From Holosporales bacterium (GTDB lineage Bacteria > Pseudomonadota > Alphaproteobacteria > Paracaedibacterales > UBA11393), in assembly GCA_003542655.1 (NCBI GenBank), contig DPKF01000031.1, positions 1 to 33,806 of the forward strand: DNA of 33,806 nucleotides, given 5' to 3'. The translations under genes and the position numbers were made by a program. Shown here in pieces: positions 16,753-24,942 of this stretch (position 1 is its first letter; each line of letters starts with the position of its first letter). Below the pieces are notes generated by a model, which had not been told where the DNA came from, searched no databases, and saw only the letters and a list, made by a program, of their open reading frames with translations.

Positions 16753-17664
16753 ATGAGTAAAGAAAAGCATAATGACGACCAAGAAATGAGCATGGAAGAG
16801 ATATTAGCCTCTATTCGCCGATATGTTGCTGACGATACACCAGAAACGAATAACCAGGAAGGTGGCATTGATTACAGCACTGGGAAAACGGCAGAGGTCA
16901 TCCGTTTAACCGAAGTACTTGATGCAAGTGATGCAACGCTTGAAACCGAACAACAAACCAAAAAAACCGATTTCAATGCAGCGTCTTTAGAACCAAGAGA
17001 AGAAGAAACTGAAAGAAAAATTAGCGCGCCACCACCACAAAGAAGCGAACCAACTTACGCACATAATCCAAAAATTAAACCTTTTATTGCACCAGCAGAA
17101 CAACGCCCCGTTCAAGCAACTCAATATCCTGCAACACAAAATCAACCGATGCAGCAGCAACATGCGGCACCTCAACCAATGCAACAGCAATATAGCACGC
17201 AACAATATGATCCTCTACAAACATATGGAGAACAAGTGGCGCCGCAACGAACCTATCAAACACAACAAATGCAGCCACAACCCTACTATAGGCAACCACA
17301 GCAAAATAACAACCATCATTATGGGCAGCAGAACTCTATGGATTATTCTCGGCAGGAACAACACCATCCCCACTATCAGCCAACACAACAAAAACCAAGC
17401 ATTGTTTCAGAACCAACAATGAGTTCTACTGAGAGTGCCTTCCATAAACTCACGCAGGCCTTTCAATTTGCACATAACGAAAAAAAACAAGCAGAGGAAC
17501 AATCTGCTGTGTATGGCACATCTGCTATAGAATCCTTCGTCATAGAAATGGCGCGTCCAATGATCAGAGAATGGATCGATAAACATCTTCCAAAGCTTGT
17601 AGACAAACTTGTAACGCAAGAAATCGAAAAACTGACAGAAGATCTTAGAAAAAAACTACTTTAA
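16753..17664 (+). CDS. popZ: polar organising protein PopZ (DUF2497)
   Basis: PopZ self-assembles into a polar matrix that tethers the ParB-bound centromere and recruits cell-cycle regulators. The 303-residue product has both diagnostic ends. The N-terminal binding helix is SMEEILASIRRYVADD (about residues 13-28). The C-terminal oligomerisation helices (about 255-303) include SFVIEMARPMIREWIDKH and LVDKLVTQEIEKL. Between them is a long disordered linker (about 30-230). In Caulobacter PopZ the linker is Pro/Glu-rich and acidic; here the second half (about 95-220) is strongly Gln/Pro/Tyr/His-rich with many QPMQQQ-type runs. It is three bases behind the TolC-family gene. Only the helical ends are conserved in the family, so the call rests on them. 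Confidence 0.92.
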   Translation: MSKEKHNDDQEMSMEEILASIRRYVADDTPETNNQEGGIDYSTGKTAEVIRLTEVLDASDATLETEQQTKKTDFNAASLEPREEETERKISAPPPQRSEPTYAHNPKIKPFIAPAEQRPVQATQYPATQNQPMQQQHAAPQPMQQQYSTQQYDPLQTYGEQVAPQRTYQTQQMQPQPYYRQPQQNNNHHYGQQNSMDYSRQEQHHPHYQPTQQKPSIVSEPTMSSTESAFHKLTQAFQFAHNEKKQAEEQSAVYGTSAIESFVIEMARPMIREWIDKHLPKLVDKLVTQEIEKLTEDLRKKLL

Positions 17665-17743
17665 TCGTTACTTTCCTTGTAACATGTAGTAATTCCCGAT
17701 ATCTTATTTTTAAGCAACAATTTAATAGACAGAGTATGTAAGT

Positions 17744-20260
17744 ATGGCATATAACTTTAGGCTTATTGAAAGCAAATGGCAAGAATTTTGGCATAAAAAT
17801 AACACCTTTAAAGTTAGCGATCCAAAGCCTGGAGAACAGTCGTCTTACATTCTTGAAATGCTGCCCTACCCCTCTGGTAATTTGCACATGGGGCACGTTA
17901 GGAACTATGCAATTGGGGATGCTATTGCGCGCTTTCAAGCAGCAAACGGTTTTAAAGTTTTGCACCCTATGGGCTGGGATGCCTTTGGTTTGCCAGCAGA
18001 AAATGCAGCACTAGAACGCGGTGCTCATCCTGAAAAATGGACACTAGAAAATATTAAAACCATGAAAAAGCAACTGCAGGGTCTTGGTTTATCTTATGAT
18101 TGGGACCGAGAGATCACGTCCTGCATGCCAGATTATTATGGATTAGAACAAAAAATCTTTATTGATTTTTATAAAAAGGGACTGGCATTTAAAAAAGAAT
18201 CTTGGGTCAACTGGGACCCTGTAGAAAATACGGTTCTTGCTAATGAACAAGTGGTTGATGGTAAAGGCTGGCGCTCTGGCGCTGCCGTTGAACGTAAAAA
18301 ATTAAATCAGTGGTCGTTAAAAATTACAGATTATGCCGATGAACTTTTAACATCTTTAGACACGTTAAAGGGGTGGCCAGAAAAAGTGCTCAAAATGCAA
18401 GAAAACTGGATTGGTAAATCTGAAGGCGCCCTTGTGCATTTTGATGTTGAAAATATGCCCAATCAAAAAATAAGCATTTTCACAACACGCCATGATACGT
18501 TATTTGGGGCATCCTTCATTGCTGTTTCTGCACACCATCCATTTGTATCGCATATCAAGCATACTAAAGCTTTAGATCTGTTTATTGCGCAATGTAATAC
18601 ATCTGGTACGACTGAAGAAGAACTATCAACCATGGAAAAAATTGGCTTTGACACTGGTTTTAAGGCGCTTCATCCCTTAGATAGCAGCATCACCATTCCT
18701 ATTTATGCTGCAAATTTTGTGCTTGCAGATTATGGTACAGGCGCTGTGTTTGGTTGCCCCGCACACGACGAACGGGATTTTGATTTTGCAACAAAGTATA
18801 ACTTACCCATTCTACCGGTTATTGAAACAACAGAACCCCTACCTTACACAGGGGCTGGCTTCATTATAAATTCTGATTTTTTAAACGGAAAAACAATTGA
18901 TGCAGCAAAAACTGAAGTATTAAATCGTTTAATAGCATTAAAAAAAGGTGAGCGTCAGGTAACCTTCCGTTTACGGGACTGGCTTATTTCCCGTCAACGT
19001 TATTGGGGATGCCCCATTCCATTTATTAAATGTAACGATTGCGGGGTTGTACCGGTTCCCGAATCAGATTTACCTGTCACTCTTCCAACGGATGTCACAT
19101 TTGATAAACCTGGCAATCCATTAGATCGCCATCCAACGTGGAAACATACGACCTGTCCAAAATGTCAAAACAAGGCAGAACGTGAAACAGATACTTTTGA
19201 CACCTTTTTTGAATCGTCTTGGTATTTCTTACGCTACTGCTCACCCCATGCCCAAAATCCTTTTGATAAAGAAATTGTAAACAGTTGGGCACCTGTTGAC
19301 TGGTATATAGGCGGCATTGAACATGCGGTCTTACATCTTTTATATGCACGATTTTTTGTAAAAGCTTTACGCGATTTAGGATACCTTGATTTTAGTGAGC
19401 CCTTCACGAATCTTTTAACACAAGGCATGGTATGTCATGAAACATACAAATCACAAGATAATAAATGGCTTTACCCAAACGAAATTGAAAAAGATCGTGG
19501 CAGAGCTTTTGAAGTTGCATCCAGAAATCCGGTCACCATTGGCCCATCCATTAAAATGAGTAAATCAAAGCGTAATACTGTTGATCCTCTAGAAATTTTA
19601 GATACATATGGCGCGGATGTGGCGCGTTTATTTGTTTTATCTGATACGCCACCAGATAAAGATTTTGACTGGAATGTTGAAGGTTTAGATGGCTGTTGGC
19701 GCTATGCCAACCGTTTATGGCGTCTTGTTGAAAATTATCAAGATGGGTCCATGATATTTGCACCTTCTGCTGCATCAAAAGAGAGTGATTTGAAACTGCG
19801 AAAAGAAACACATAAAACATTAAAGCAAATCCATGATGCCTTCAAAACTAATGGGTTCAACAAAGTAATTGCCTTGCACCGCCAATTGGAAAGAACAATT
19901 GAAGAAGCTGCTTCAACTGTCTCTAAAGATGCAATGGATGAAGCCTTGCATGTTTTATTTAAAACAATAGAAACGGTCATGCCGCATTTAGCAGCAGAAG
20001 CATTTACCGTTTTATTTAAAAAAGAAATTCAGACAATAAGTTGGCCAGAATGTGATCCCAAACTGATCATAGATGATACAATCACAATTGCTGTGCAGGT
20101 TATGGGGAAATTGCGTGGAACTTTTGAGGCCCCATTAGATGCAACAAAAGAAGAATTATTAGAACTTGCACGAACGACAGTATGTAAATATCTAAATGGG
20201 AAGACAATTAAGAAGGAAATCGTTGTACCAAAAAGGCTAGTCAGTTTTGTAACCGACTAG
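17744..20260 (+). CDS. leuS: leucyl-tRNA synthetase
   Basis: LeuRS charges tRNA-Leu and edits mischarged norvaline. At 838 residues it is close to the bacterial norm. The class I signatures are present: PSGNLHMGHVRNY (HIGH box, about residues 43-55) and KMSKSKRNTVDP (KMSKS box, about 605). The CP1 editing domain is between them, with the conserved TTRHDTLFGA and GTGAVFGCPAHDERDFDFA segments. Two CxxC-type zinc-like pairs (CNDCG and CPKCQ) flank the catalytic insertion at about 428-470. The anticodon-binding and C-terminal domains follow. The ATG at 17744 is 79 bases after popZ. In several alphaproteobacteria popZ is followed by valS; here it is leuS. Confidence 0.97.
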   Translation: MAYNFRLIESKWQEFWHKNNTFKVSDPKPGEQSSYILEMLPYPSGNLHMGHVRNYAIGDAIARFQAANGFKVLHPMGWDAFGLPAENAALERGAHPEKWTLENIKTMKKQLQGLGLSYDWDREITSCMPDYYGLEQKIFIDFYKKGLAFKKESWVNWDPVENTVLANEQVVDGKGWRSGAAVERKKLNQWSLKITDYADELLTSLDTLKGWPEKVLKMQENWIGKSEGALVHFDVENMPNQKISIFTTRHDTLFGASFIAVSAHHPFVSHIKHTKALDLFIAQCNTSGTTEEELSTMEKIGFDTGFKALHPLDSSITIPIYAANFVLADYGTGAVFGCPAHDERDFDFATKYNLPILPVIETTEPLPYTGAGFIINSDFLNGKTIDAAKTEVLNRLIALKKGERQVTFRLRDWLISRQRYWGCPIPFIKCNDCGVVPVPESDLPVTLPTDVTFDKPGNPLDRHPTWKHTTCPKCQNKAERETDTFDTFFESSWYFLRYCSPHAQNPFDKEIVNSWAPVDWYIGGIEHAVLHLLYARFFVKALRDLGYLDFSEPFTNLLTQGMVCHETYKSQDNKWLYPNEIEKDRGRAFEVASRNPVTIGPSIKMSKSKRNTVDPLEILDTYGADVARLFVLSDTPPDKDFDWNVEGLDGCWRYANRLWRLVENYQDGSMIFAPSAASKESDLKLRKETHKTLKQIHDAFKTNGFNKVIALHRQLERTIEEAASTVSKDAMDEALHVLFKTIETVMPHLAAEAFTVLFKKEIQTISWPECDPKLIIDDTITIAVQVMGKLRGTFEAPLDATKEELLELARTTVCKYLNGKTIKKEIVVPKRLVSFVTD

Positions 20261-20262
20261 CC
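20230..20262 (-). terminator. intrinsic terminator for the NPYG-repeat membrane protein gene
   Basis: On the minus strand an 8-base-pair stem (20255-20262 with 20235-20242), 12-base loop, is followed by five T (20230-20234 on the plus strand read as A). It lies 28 bases downstream of the leftward gene's stop and is built from the last codons and stop of leuS. On the plus strand there is no following T run, so it is oriented for the leftward gene. Confidence 0.65.
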
Positions 20263-20289
20263 CCTGATTAGCGTTTTGTAAAAGCTTGC

Positions 20290-21495
20290 TTATGGCAGTG
20301 CACAAACTGCAGGACAGCTGTTACCAATACTTGAGTATAGACTTTCAATCACAACGAAAGCCACCACAGCAGAAAAACTGATAATAAAGGTTGGATAATC
20401 ACAATTTCTTTTAACGATGGCAAATTCAATACGCAAAGCGCTCATAATGAAATACCCCATAATAAAGCTATAAGTTAAGATGCCCATCAAAGGTGTAAAA
20501 TCAAAGAATGGTAGTTTTCTAATAGCAAGACCGCCAACAATCATTGATGATAAAAATATTTGGCGTACTAAGCTAGAACGGCCAGAAAATGTATTTGCAA
20601 GCGTAATGGATTCACAAAATACCAAAGCACCAATCACAACTGTTATCATGATCAATTCAAAAGATCCACCTGATTTAAATAAAGTCTCTAAATGCAAGCC
20701 AAAGAAAAAATGCACAATACCTAAAATTGCTAGATTAGAACCATATAATAGGGGACCATGTGGCATTTCTTCAATCATATTGCGTGCTGCACGCTTTTCA
20801 AAAATATAGTTAAATACAAAGCCAAGGCTTAGTACACCAAAAACGACAAGCAATAAATGCTCTAAGTTTCCAAGATATAAATTTTTTATTTTTTTAGATG
20901 CAAACGGTAAATACTCTAAAACAAACGGAACGCCTTTAATTAACAAATATCCAAAAGAAGCGCCACTGATTATGGAATATCGCTTCCGTGAATCTGTAGA
21001 GAAAAATCCTTTTGCAAGTGCCGCAATCCATTGCATGGCAACAATCAACAATGCACAGGAAGCAACAAGTATAACACCATACGCATCTGCTGCTGCAGCT
21101 TCTTTTTTTGCAACCGAACGTTGTATTGGTTGTAATATTTCTGTTTTCAAGTCTTCATTTGTCAAAACTTCCACCTTGTTTGCGTTTACCGCTTCACCAG
21201 AATTGTCTGATTGTTGCGTTTCACTGTCAGGTAGGGCAGAAACGTCACCAGATGGCATATTTTGCTCACCATTCCCAGATGACGATGCATCGTATGGATT
21301 ATTAGGTGGCACGTCTCCATCCCCAGATGAAGGTTCTGATGAACCATAAGGATTACTAGAGGCTGCCTCACCATCTGCAGATGCTGATGTTCCATAAGGA
21401 TTATCTGCACTTGAATTCATCTGCCCCCCCTCATTCGCATCCGGAGCACTTGATTCAGCACTATTTCCATACATTCCATTTTCAGTTGTAGACAT
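20290..21495 (-). CDS. multi-pass membrane protein with N-terminal NPYG repeats, unknown function
   Basis: I do not recognise this 401-residue protein. Its first 110 residues are soluble, acidic and Ser/Gly/Asn-rich, with three spaced copies of a short repeat (NPYGTS, NPYGSS, NPYDAS, at about residues 32, 48 and 66) and a related MYGNS at residue 8. A charged helical stretch (about 108-135) leads into about eight hydrophobic segments (136-158, 172-195, 205-230, 248-270, 275-298, 305-325, 335-355 and 370-392). The C terminus has two cysteines (NSCPAVCALP). No enzymatic motif is seen. The soluble N terminus and even helix spacing could fit a receptor, scaffold or small transporter, none of which is supported. 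A CtrA-box match lies 53 bases upstream of its ATG, and it has its own terminator. Confidence 0.75.
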   Translation of the reverse strand: MSTTENGMYGNSAESSAPDANEGGQMNSSADNPYGTSASADGEAASSNPYGSSEPSSGDGDVPPNNPYDASSSGNGEQNMPSGDVSALPDSETQQSDNSGEAVNANKVEVLTNEDLKTEILQPIQRSVAKKEAAAADAYGVILVASCALLIVAMQWIAALAKGFFSTDSRKRYSIISGASFGYLLIKGVPFVLEYLPFASKKIKNLYLGNLEHLLLVVFGVLSLGFVFNYIFEKRAARNMIEEMPHGPLLYGSNLAILGIVHFFFGLHLETLFKSGGSFELIMITVVIGALVFCESITLANTFSGRSSLVRQIFLSSMIVGGLAIRKLPFFDFTPLMGILTYSFIMGYFIMSALRIEFAIVKRNCDYPTFIISFSAVVAFVVIESLYSSIGNSCPAVCALP

Positions 21496-21547
21496 AACTT
21501 TATTGCCTTTAAATAGGTCTTCTTAACTCTACCCTACCCAAATATTC

Positions 21548-21563
21548 TTAAAAAATCGTTAAC
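21548..21563. promoter_or_regulatory. CtrA-box match (TTAA-N7-TTAAC) upstream of the NPYG membrane protein
   Basis: TTAA at 21548-21551, seven bases, then TTAAC at 21559-21563 matches the CtrA consensus exactly. It lies in the 103-base gap after relA/spoT and starts 53 bases upstream of the membrane protein's ATG, the same distance as the site before the Q-rich secreted protein. Binding is inferred. Confidence 0.45.
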
Positions 21564-21598
21564 ATTTTAATGATCTTGTAAATATTTTCATCATATTT

Positions 21599-23737
21599 TT
21601 AGCGTCTTTCAACATTTAAAACAACTTTTAAAGCTCTAAGTGCCGCCATAATATGATTAAAATGCATTGTATCTTTGACTTCAATATCAATTAGTAGTTC
21701 CCAAAAGTCATTATTACGATGATTGACTTTAAGATTAATAATATTTGCCGATTCTTGACTAAGTACAGAAGTTACCTTTGAAAGAGCCCCCTCTATATTA
21801 GCTATCATGATTTTTATGCGTACTGTATATCGATCTAAAATATCTAATTGTTTTTCCCACATTAAATCAATAATACGATCCTGATCAATTTTATAAACGC
21901 CAGACTCACAATCTTTTGTGTGAACAGTAATCCCTCTACCTGTCGTAATCACCCCTATTATTTTATCACCTGGAATAGGGTGGCAACATGCAGCAAAATT
22001 CAGTGCCATGCCTGGTATCATTCCCTTAATAGACATAGAATGCTTTGTAGGATGACGTTTTTTGATATGGTCTATCTCTTCTTCAACATCTTTTTTTTGA
22101 TATTCTGACGGATATGCAATGTTTTGAATGCTCCGGGTACTGATTTTGCCTTCGCCTACAGAAACAAATAAATCTTCAACAGAATCAACTTTTAATACGC
22201 CACACACATGCTTTAATACTTTTTCACAAAATAATTGCCCCTCCTTATTAAATGCTTTTTGAATAAGCGCCTGTCCAAGGTCTAAAAATTCTTGACGGTG
22301 TGTTGAACGTACATAGCGACGAATGGCCGCACGCGCTTTTCCTGTAATGACAAATCGTTCCCATGTGGGTGAAGGCTGATGATTTTTATCTGTTAATATT
22401 TCAACTTGATCGCCATTATGCAGAACCGTTCGCAAAGGAACAGACATACCATTAACACGAGAACCAATCGTTTTATTACCAAGATCAGAGTGTATAGCAT
22501 AAGCAAAATCAACAGTTGTTGCACCATGCGGTAACGCAACTAATTTTCCTTTTGGCGTAAAGCAAAAAACTTGATCTTTAAACATTTCAAGTTTTGTGTT
22601 TTCTAAAAATTCCTCAGGTTCATCAGTGGTTTCCAATATATCCAGCAATGAACGCACCCAAGCATATTGACGACCATCATGTTGAATTTTATTTTCTTCA
22701 CTACATTCTTTATAATGCCAATGTGCTGCCACGCCAAATTCTGCAAATTCTTGCATTTTTTTTGTGCGCAATTGAATTTCAATACATTGATTAAGCGGGC
22801 CTAAAACAACTGTATGGAGTGATTGATATCCGTTTGGTTTTGGGGTACTAATATAGTCTTTAAATCTGCCGGGAATAACAGGAAATTCTTGATGAATCAC
22901 ACCAAGTGCTTGATAACAATCAGATACAGATTCAACAGTAATACGAAAAGCCATAACATCAGCCAATTGTTCAAACTTAACATTTTTTCGCTGCATTTTA
23001 TTCCAAATAGAATAAGGCGATTTTTCACGACCCGATATTTCGGTATACAGATTATGAGAACGCATTTTTTCATGCAACTGACAAATAACACTTTCAACCA
23101 AATTATTTGATTGGCTTTTAAGATAGGTTAACCGATGTGAAATAGATTCATAAACATATGAATGAAGTTCTTTAAAAGCAATATCTTCTATTTCTTCCTT
23201 CATTTTATGCAGGCCTATACGCTCTGCCAATGAACAATAAATTTCTAAGGATTCACGGGCAATACGGGCACGCTTCTCTGGATTTTGAATGCAATGTAGG
23301 GTACGCATATTATGCAAGCGATCAGCTAGCTTCACAAGCAATACACGTATGTCTGTTGAAAGCGCTAAGAGTAATTTTTTAAAATTTTCTGCTTGCTGCG
23401 TATTTTCTGATTGTTCCTCAATACGCGTTAATTTTGTAACACCTTTTACAAGCTGAAAAATTTCAGGCCCAAAGGTTTCTTGAATATCACTTTCTGTAAC
23501 ATCTGTATCTTCGACAGTATCATGCAACAATCCCGTCACGACCGAATGTGGGTCAAATTTTAAATCCGCTAAAATATGTGCAACGGCTAAAGGGTGCAAA
23601 AAATAGGGCTCGCCTGAGGCACGTTTTTGCGCTATATGGGCCTTTTCAGAAAAGTCATACGCACGCTGAATCAAATCGAACGTAACAGATGGGTAGTGTT
23701 TTTTAACTTTATTAAAAAGTTCTTCTGCGGGCGACAT
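21599..23737 (-). CDS. spoT: bifunctional (p)ppGpp synthetase/hydrolase RelA/SpoT (Rsh)
   Basis: Rsh enzymes make and degrade (p)ppGpp, the stringent-response alarmone. The 712-residue protein has the HD hydrolase domain with intact motifs (HPLAVAHILADL, LLHDTVEDTD near 72, KLADRLHNMRTL near 136). The synthetase domain follows with YSIWNKMQRK and RFKDYISTPKPNGYQSLHT. The R-x-K-D signature there is the one found in bifunctional enzymes, as opposed to the E-x-D-D of synthetase-only RelA. After these come a TGS domain (FTPKGKLVALPHGATTVDFA, about 385-450), a helical region with a CCHPIPGD motif near 595 and a C-terminal ACT domain. Both activities therefore look intact. The start ATG is 18 bases after rpoZ, the conserved rpoZ-rsh pair. 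Confidence 0.95.
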   Translation of the reverse strand: MSPAEELFNKVKKHYPSVTFDLIQRAYDFSEKAHIAQKRASGEPYFLHPLAVAHILADLKFDPHSVVTGLLHDTVEDTDVTESDIQETFGPEIFQLVKGVTKLTRIEEQSENTQQAENFKKLLLALSTDIRVLLVKLADRLHNMRTLHCIQNPEKRARIARESLEIYCSLAERIGLHKMKEEIEDIAFKELHSYVYESISHRLTYLKSQSNNLVESVICQLHEKMRSHNLYTEISGREKSPYSIWNKMQRKNVKFEQLADVMAFRITVESVSDCYQALGVIHQEFPVIPGRFKDYISTPKPNGYQSLHTVVLGPLNQCIEIQLRTKKMQEFAEFGVAAHWHYKECSEENKIQHDGRQYAWVRSLLDILETTDEPEEFLENTKLEMFKDQVFCFTPKGKLVALPHGATTVDFAYAIHSDLGNKTIGSRVNGMSVPLRTVLHNGDQVEILTDKNHQPSPTWERFVITGKARAAIRRYVRSTHRQEFLDLGQALIQKAFNKEGQLFCEKVLKHVCGVLKVDSVEDLFVSVGEGKISTRSIQNIAYPSEYQKKDVEEEIDHIKKRHPTKHSMSIKGMIPGMALNFAACCHPIPGDKIIGVITTGRGITVHTKDCESGVYKIDQDRIIDLMWEKQLDILDRYTVRIKIMIANIEGALSKVTSVLSQESANIINLKVNHRNNDFWELLIDIEVKDTMHFNHIMAALRALKVVLNVERR

Positions 23738-23755
23738 GTAAAGTAATTTAAAGAG

Positions 23756-24130
23756 TTACTCTTCTAGTATAGGCGCTTCATCTTCTAGAGATCCAGCATC
23801 AAGTTCCATACCTGAAAGATCTTCATGGGCATCCCACTCTTCTTGCTCTTCCAACATAAGTTCTTGTGTATCATTATCAATGTCTTCTTCTGCTGTTTGA
23901 GAAAACAAATTATATTGCAGCGATTTAATAAGGCTGGCTTTTAAAGCTTCATAATTAATTGTTTCTGACGCTATCTCACGCAAGGCAACAACTGGATTTT
24001 TATCATGATCACGTGGCACTGTCAAAGCAGAACCAGCTGCAATTTCGCGCGCCCTTTTTGTTGCAAGCAACACAAGCTCAAAACGTGAAGGGACAAGTTT
24101 AATACAATCTTCAACCGTAACGCGAGCCAT
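23756..24130 (-). CDS. rpoZ: DNA-directed RNA polymerase omega subunit
   Basis: Omega assists assembly of RNA polymerase by binding beta-prime and forms part of a ppGpp site. The 124-residue protein shows the conserved N-terminal block MARVTVEDCIKLVPSRFELV, then ATKRAREIAAG and NPVVALREIASETI, all standard. The C-terminal half (about 85-124) is a strongly acidic extension (clusters of Glu and Asp), longer than in E. coli omega (91 residues) but usual in alphaproteobacteria. It heads the rpoZ-rsh pair. The island terminator lies about 100 bases upstream, insulating it from the toxin operon. Confidence 0.95.
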   Translation of the reverse strand: MARVTVEDCIKLVPSRFELVLLATKRAREIAAGSALTVPRDHDKNPVVALREIASETINYEALKASLIKSLQYNLFSQTAEEDIDNDTQELMLEEQEEWDAHEDLSGMELDAGSLEDEAPILEE

Positions 24131-24424
24131 AATAATACCTTGAATAAAATTTTAGAATATAGATCAAGATACCATAAATTTTTAGGCAATTCAAGCAATT
24201 TCAACAAACCGTGCATTGCAAAAATGCCTTAAAAAACCCCGTTTCGGGATTAACTGTAAAGTTCTAGATAGTAGCGGTTTAAAAGTAGGTACTTTGTAAG
24301 CGTTTAACTGTTTTGGTCAATAATGTTTAAAAGTGGTGTCATTAAAAATGTAGAATTTATAGACTAGGCAACCAAATGGCCGAAAAAGTAGGCTTTCTTA
24401 CCAGGGGGACTAAAAGTATGCGGT
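24131..24424. other. gap between rpoZ and the toxin-immunity operon, with possible IS-end repeats
   Basis: No gene found in 294 bases. It holds a leftward terminator (24231-24251). Two copies of a motif starting GTTTAAAAGTRG (24277-24292 and 24325-24340) share their first ten bases and are 48 bases apart, a pattern reminiscent of the repeated end sequences of IS21-family elements, but no transposase gene is nearby. A + strand ORF of 38 codons from 24376 has no recognisable content. Confidence 0.3.
24231..24251 (-). terminator. weak intrinsic terminator of the toxin-immunity operon
   Basis: On the minus strand a CCCG-AAA-CGGG hairpin (extendable past one mismatch) is followed after a G by six T. 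It lies about 175 bases after the SUKH gene and before rpoZ. The stem is short, so its strength is uncertain. Confidence 0.5.
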
Positions 24425-24931
24425 TCACAAATAGTCTTTTGCCCAATTTTCACTATAATATGCAGGGTCTTCGTGATAAAGCCGCCAAATAAATTGCTCA
24501 AAAGAATCTTCTATTTTAATGTTTGTATACACTGTATAAACAGCATTGGGATGAAGGCTCTCTGGTTTCATAATCAAAAAATTAGAGCTGTCATGAATTT
24601 CAAAAAAGGGAAGATCTCCGGGTTGTAACATTTCGTAGGTGTCTTGAGAAATTAATCCAGAATCATGACCATTTTTTACCATGTCTACAATCATGCTAGG
24701 AGGATTTATACGATTAACACTATAAAAGATGTAATCTTTGTCAAATTTTATAGGATGAGTTAAAAAACCATAACCAATTTCTCTATAAAATTGTCTTAAT
24801 TCACTTGGGAAAGTAATCCCTAATTCTTTTTCTGCTTTTTTAATTTCTATATCATCTATTCGATAAAAAGAATTACTGGGTTTGGTTAAATTTCTAGGCG
24901 AGTCCATAAACTGATTTAAATATTTATACAT
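24425..24931 (-). CDS. SUKH-family (SMI1/KNR4) immunity protein, putative
   Basis: SUKH proteins are the commonest immunity proteins of polymorphic toxin systems and bind the toxin domain in the cytoplasm. The 168-residue product has the family signature: a helix (DIEIKKAEKELG), then ITFPSELRQFYREIGYGF (about residues 36-53), the 'P-x-x-L-x-x-F-Y-x-x-x-G' core. This is followed by beta-rich segments with aromatic residues (PGDLPFFEIHDSS) and a C-terminal FEQFIWRLY helix. The frame is open back to 25039, but the real start is the ATG at 24929-24931, because a strong AAGGAG lies seven bases before it and the longer version would overlap the toxin by about 100 bases. The TAA of the HNH toxin forms part of that ribosome-binding site, so translation is coupled to the toxin. 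Confidence 0.82.
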   Translation of the reverse strand: MYKYLNQFMDSPRNLTKPSNSFYRIDDIEIKKAEKELGITFPSELRQFYREIGYGFLTHPIKFDKDYIFYSVNRINPPSMIVDMVKNGHDSGLISQDTYEMLQPGDLPFFEIHDSSNFLIMKPESLHPNAVYTVYTNIKIEDSFEQFIWRLYHEDPAYYSENWAKDYL

Positions 24932-24942
24932 TGCATAGCTCC

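Noticed and set aside
17087..17422. 111-codon frame within popZ
   Set aside because: It arises from the CAA-rich linker read in another frame, giving a low-complexity product.
20972..21349. 125-codon plus-strand frame opposite the NPYG gene
   Set aside because: It is the complement of the repeat and membrane-protein coding sequence, with no start signal or domain.
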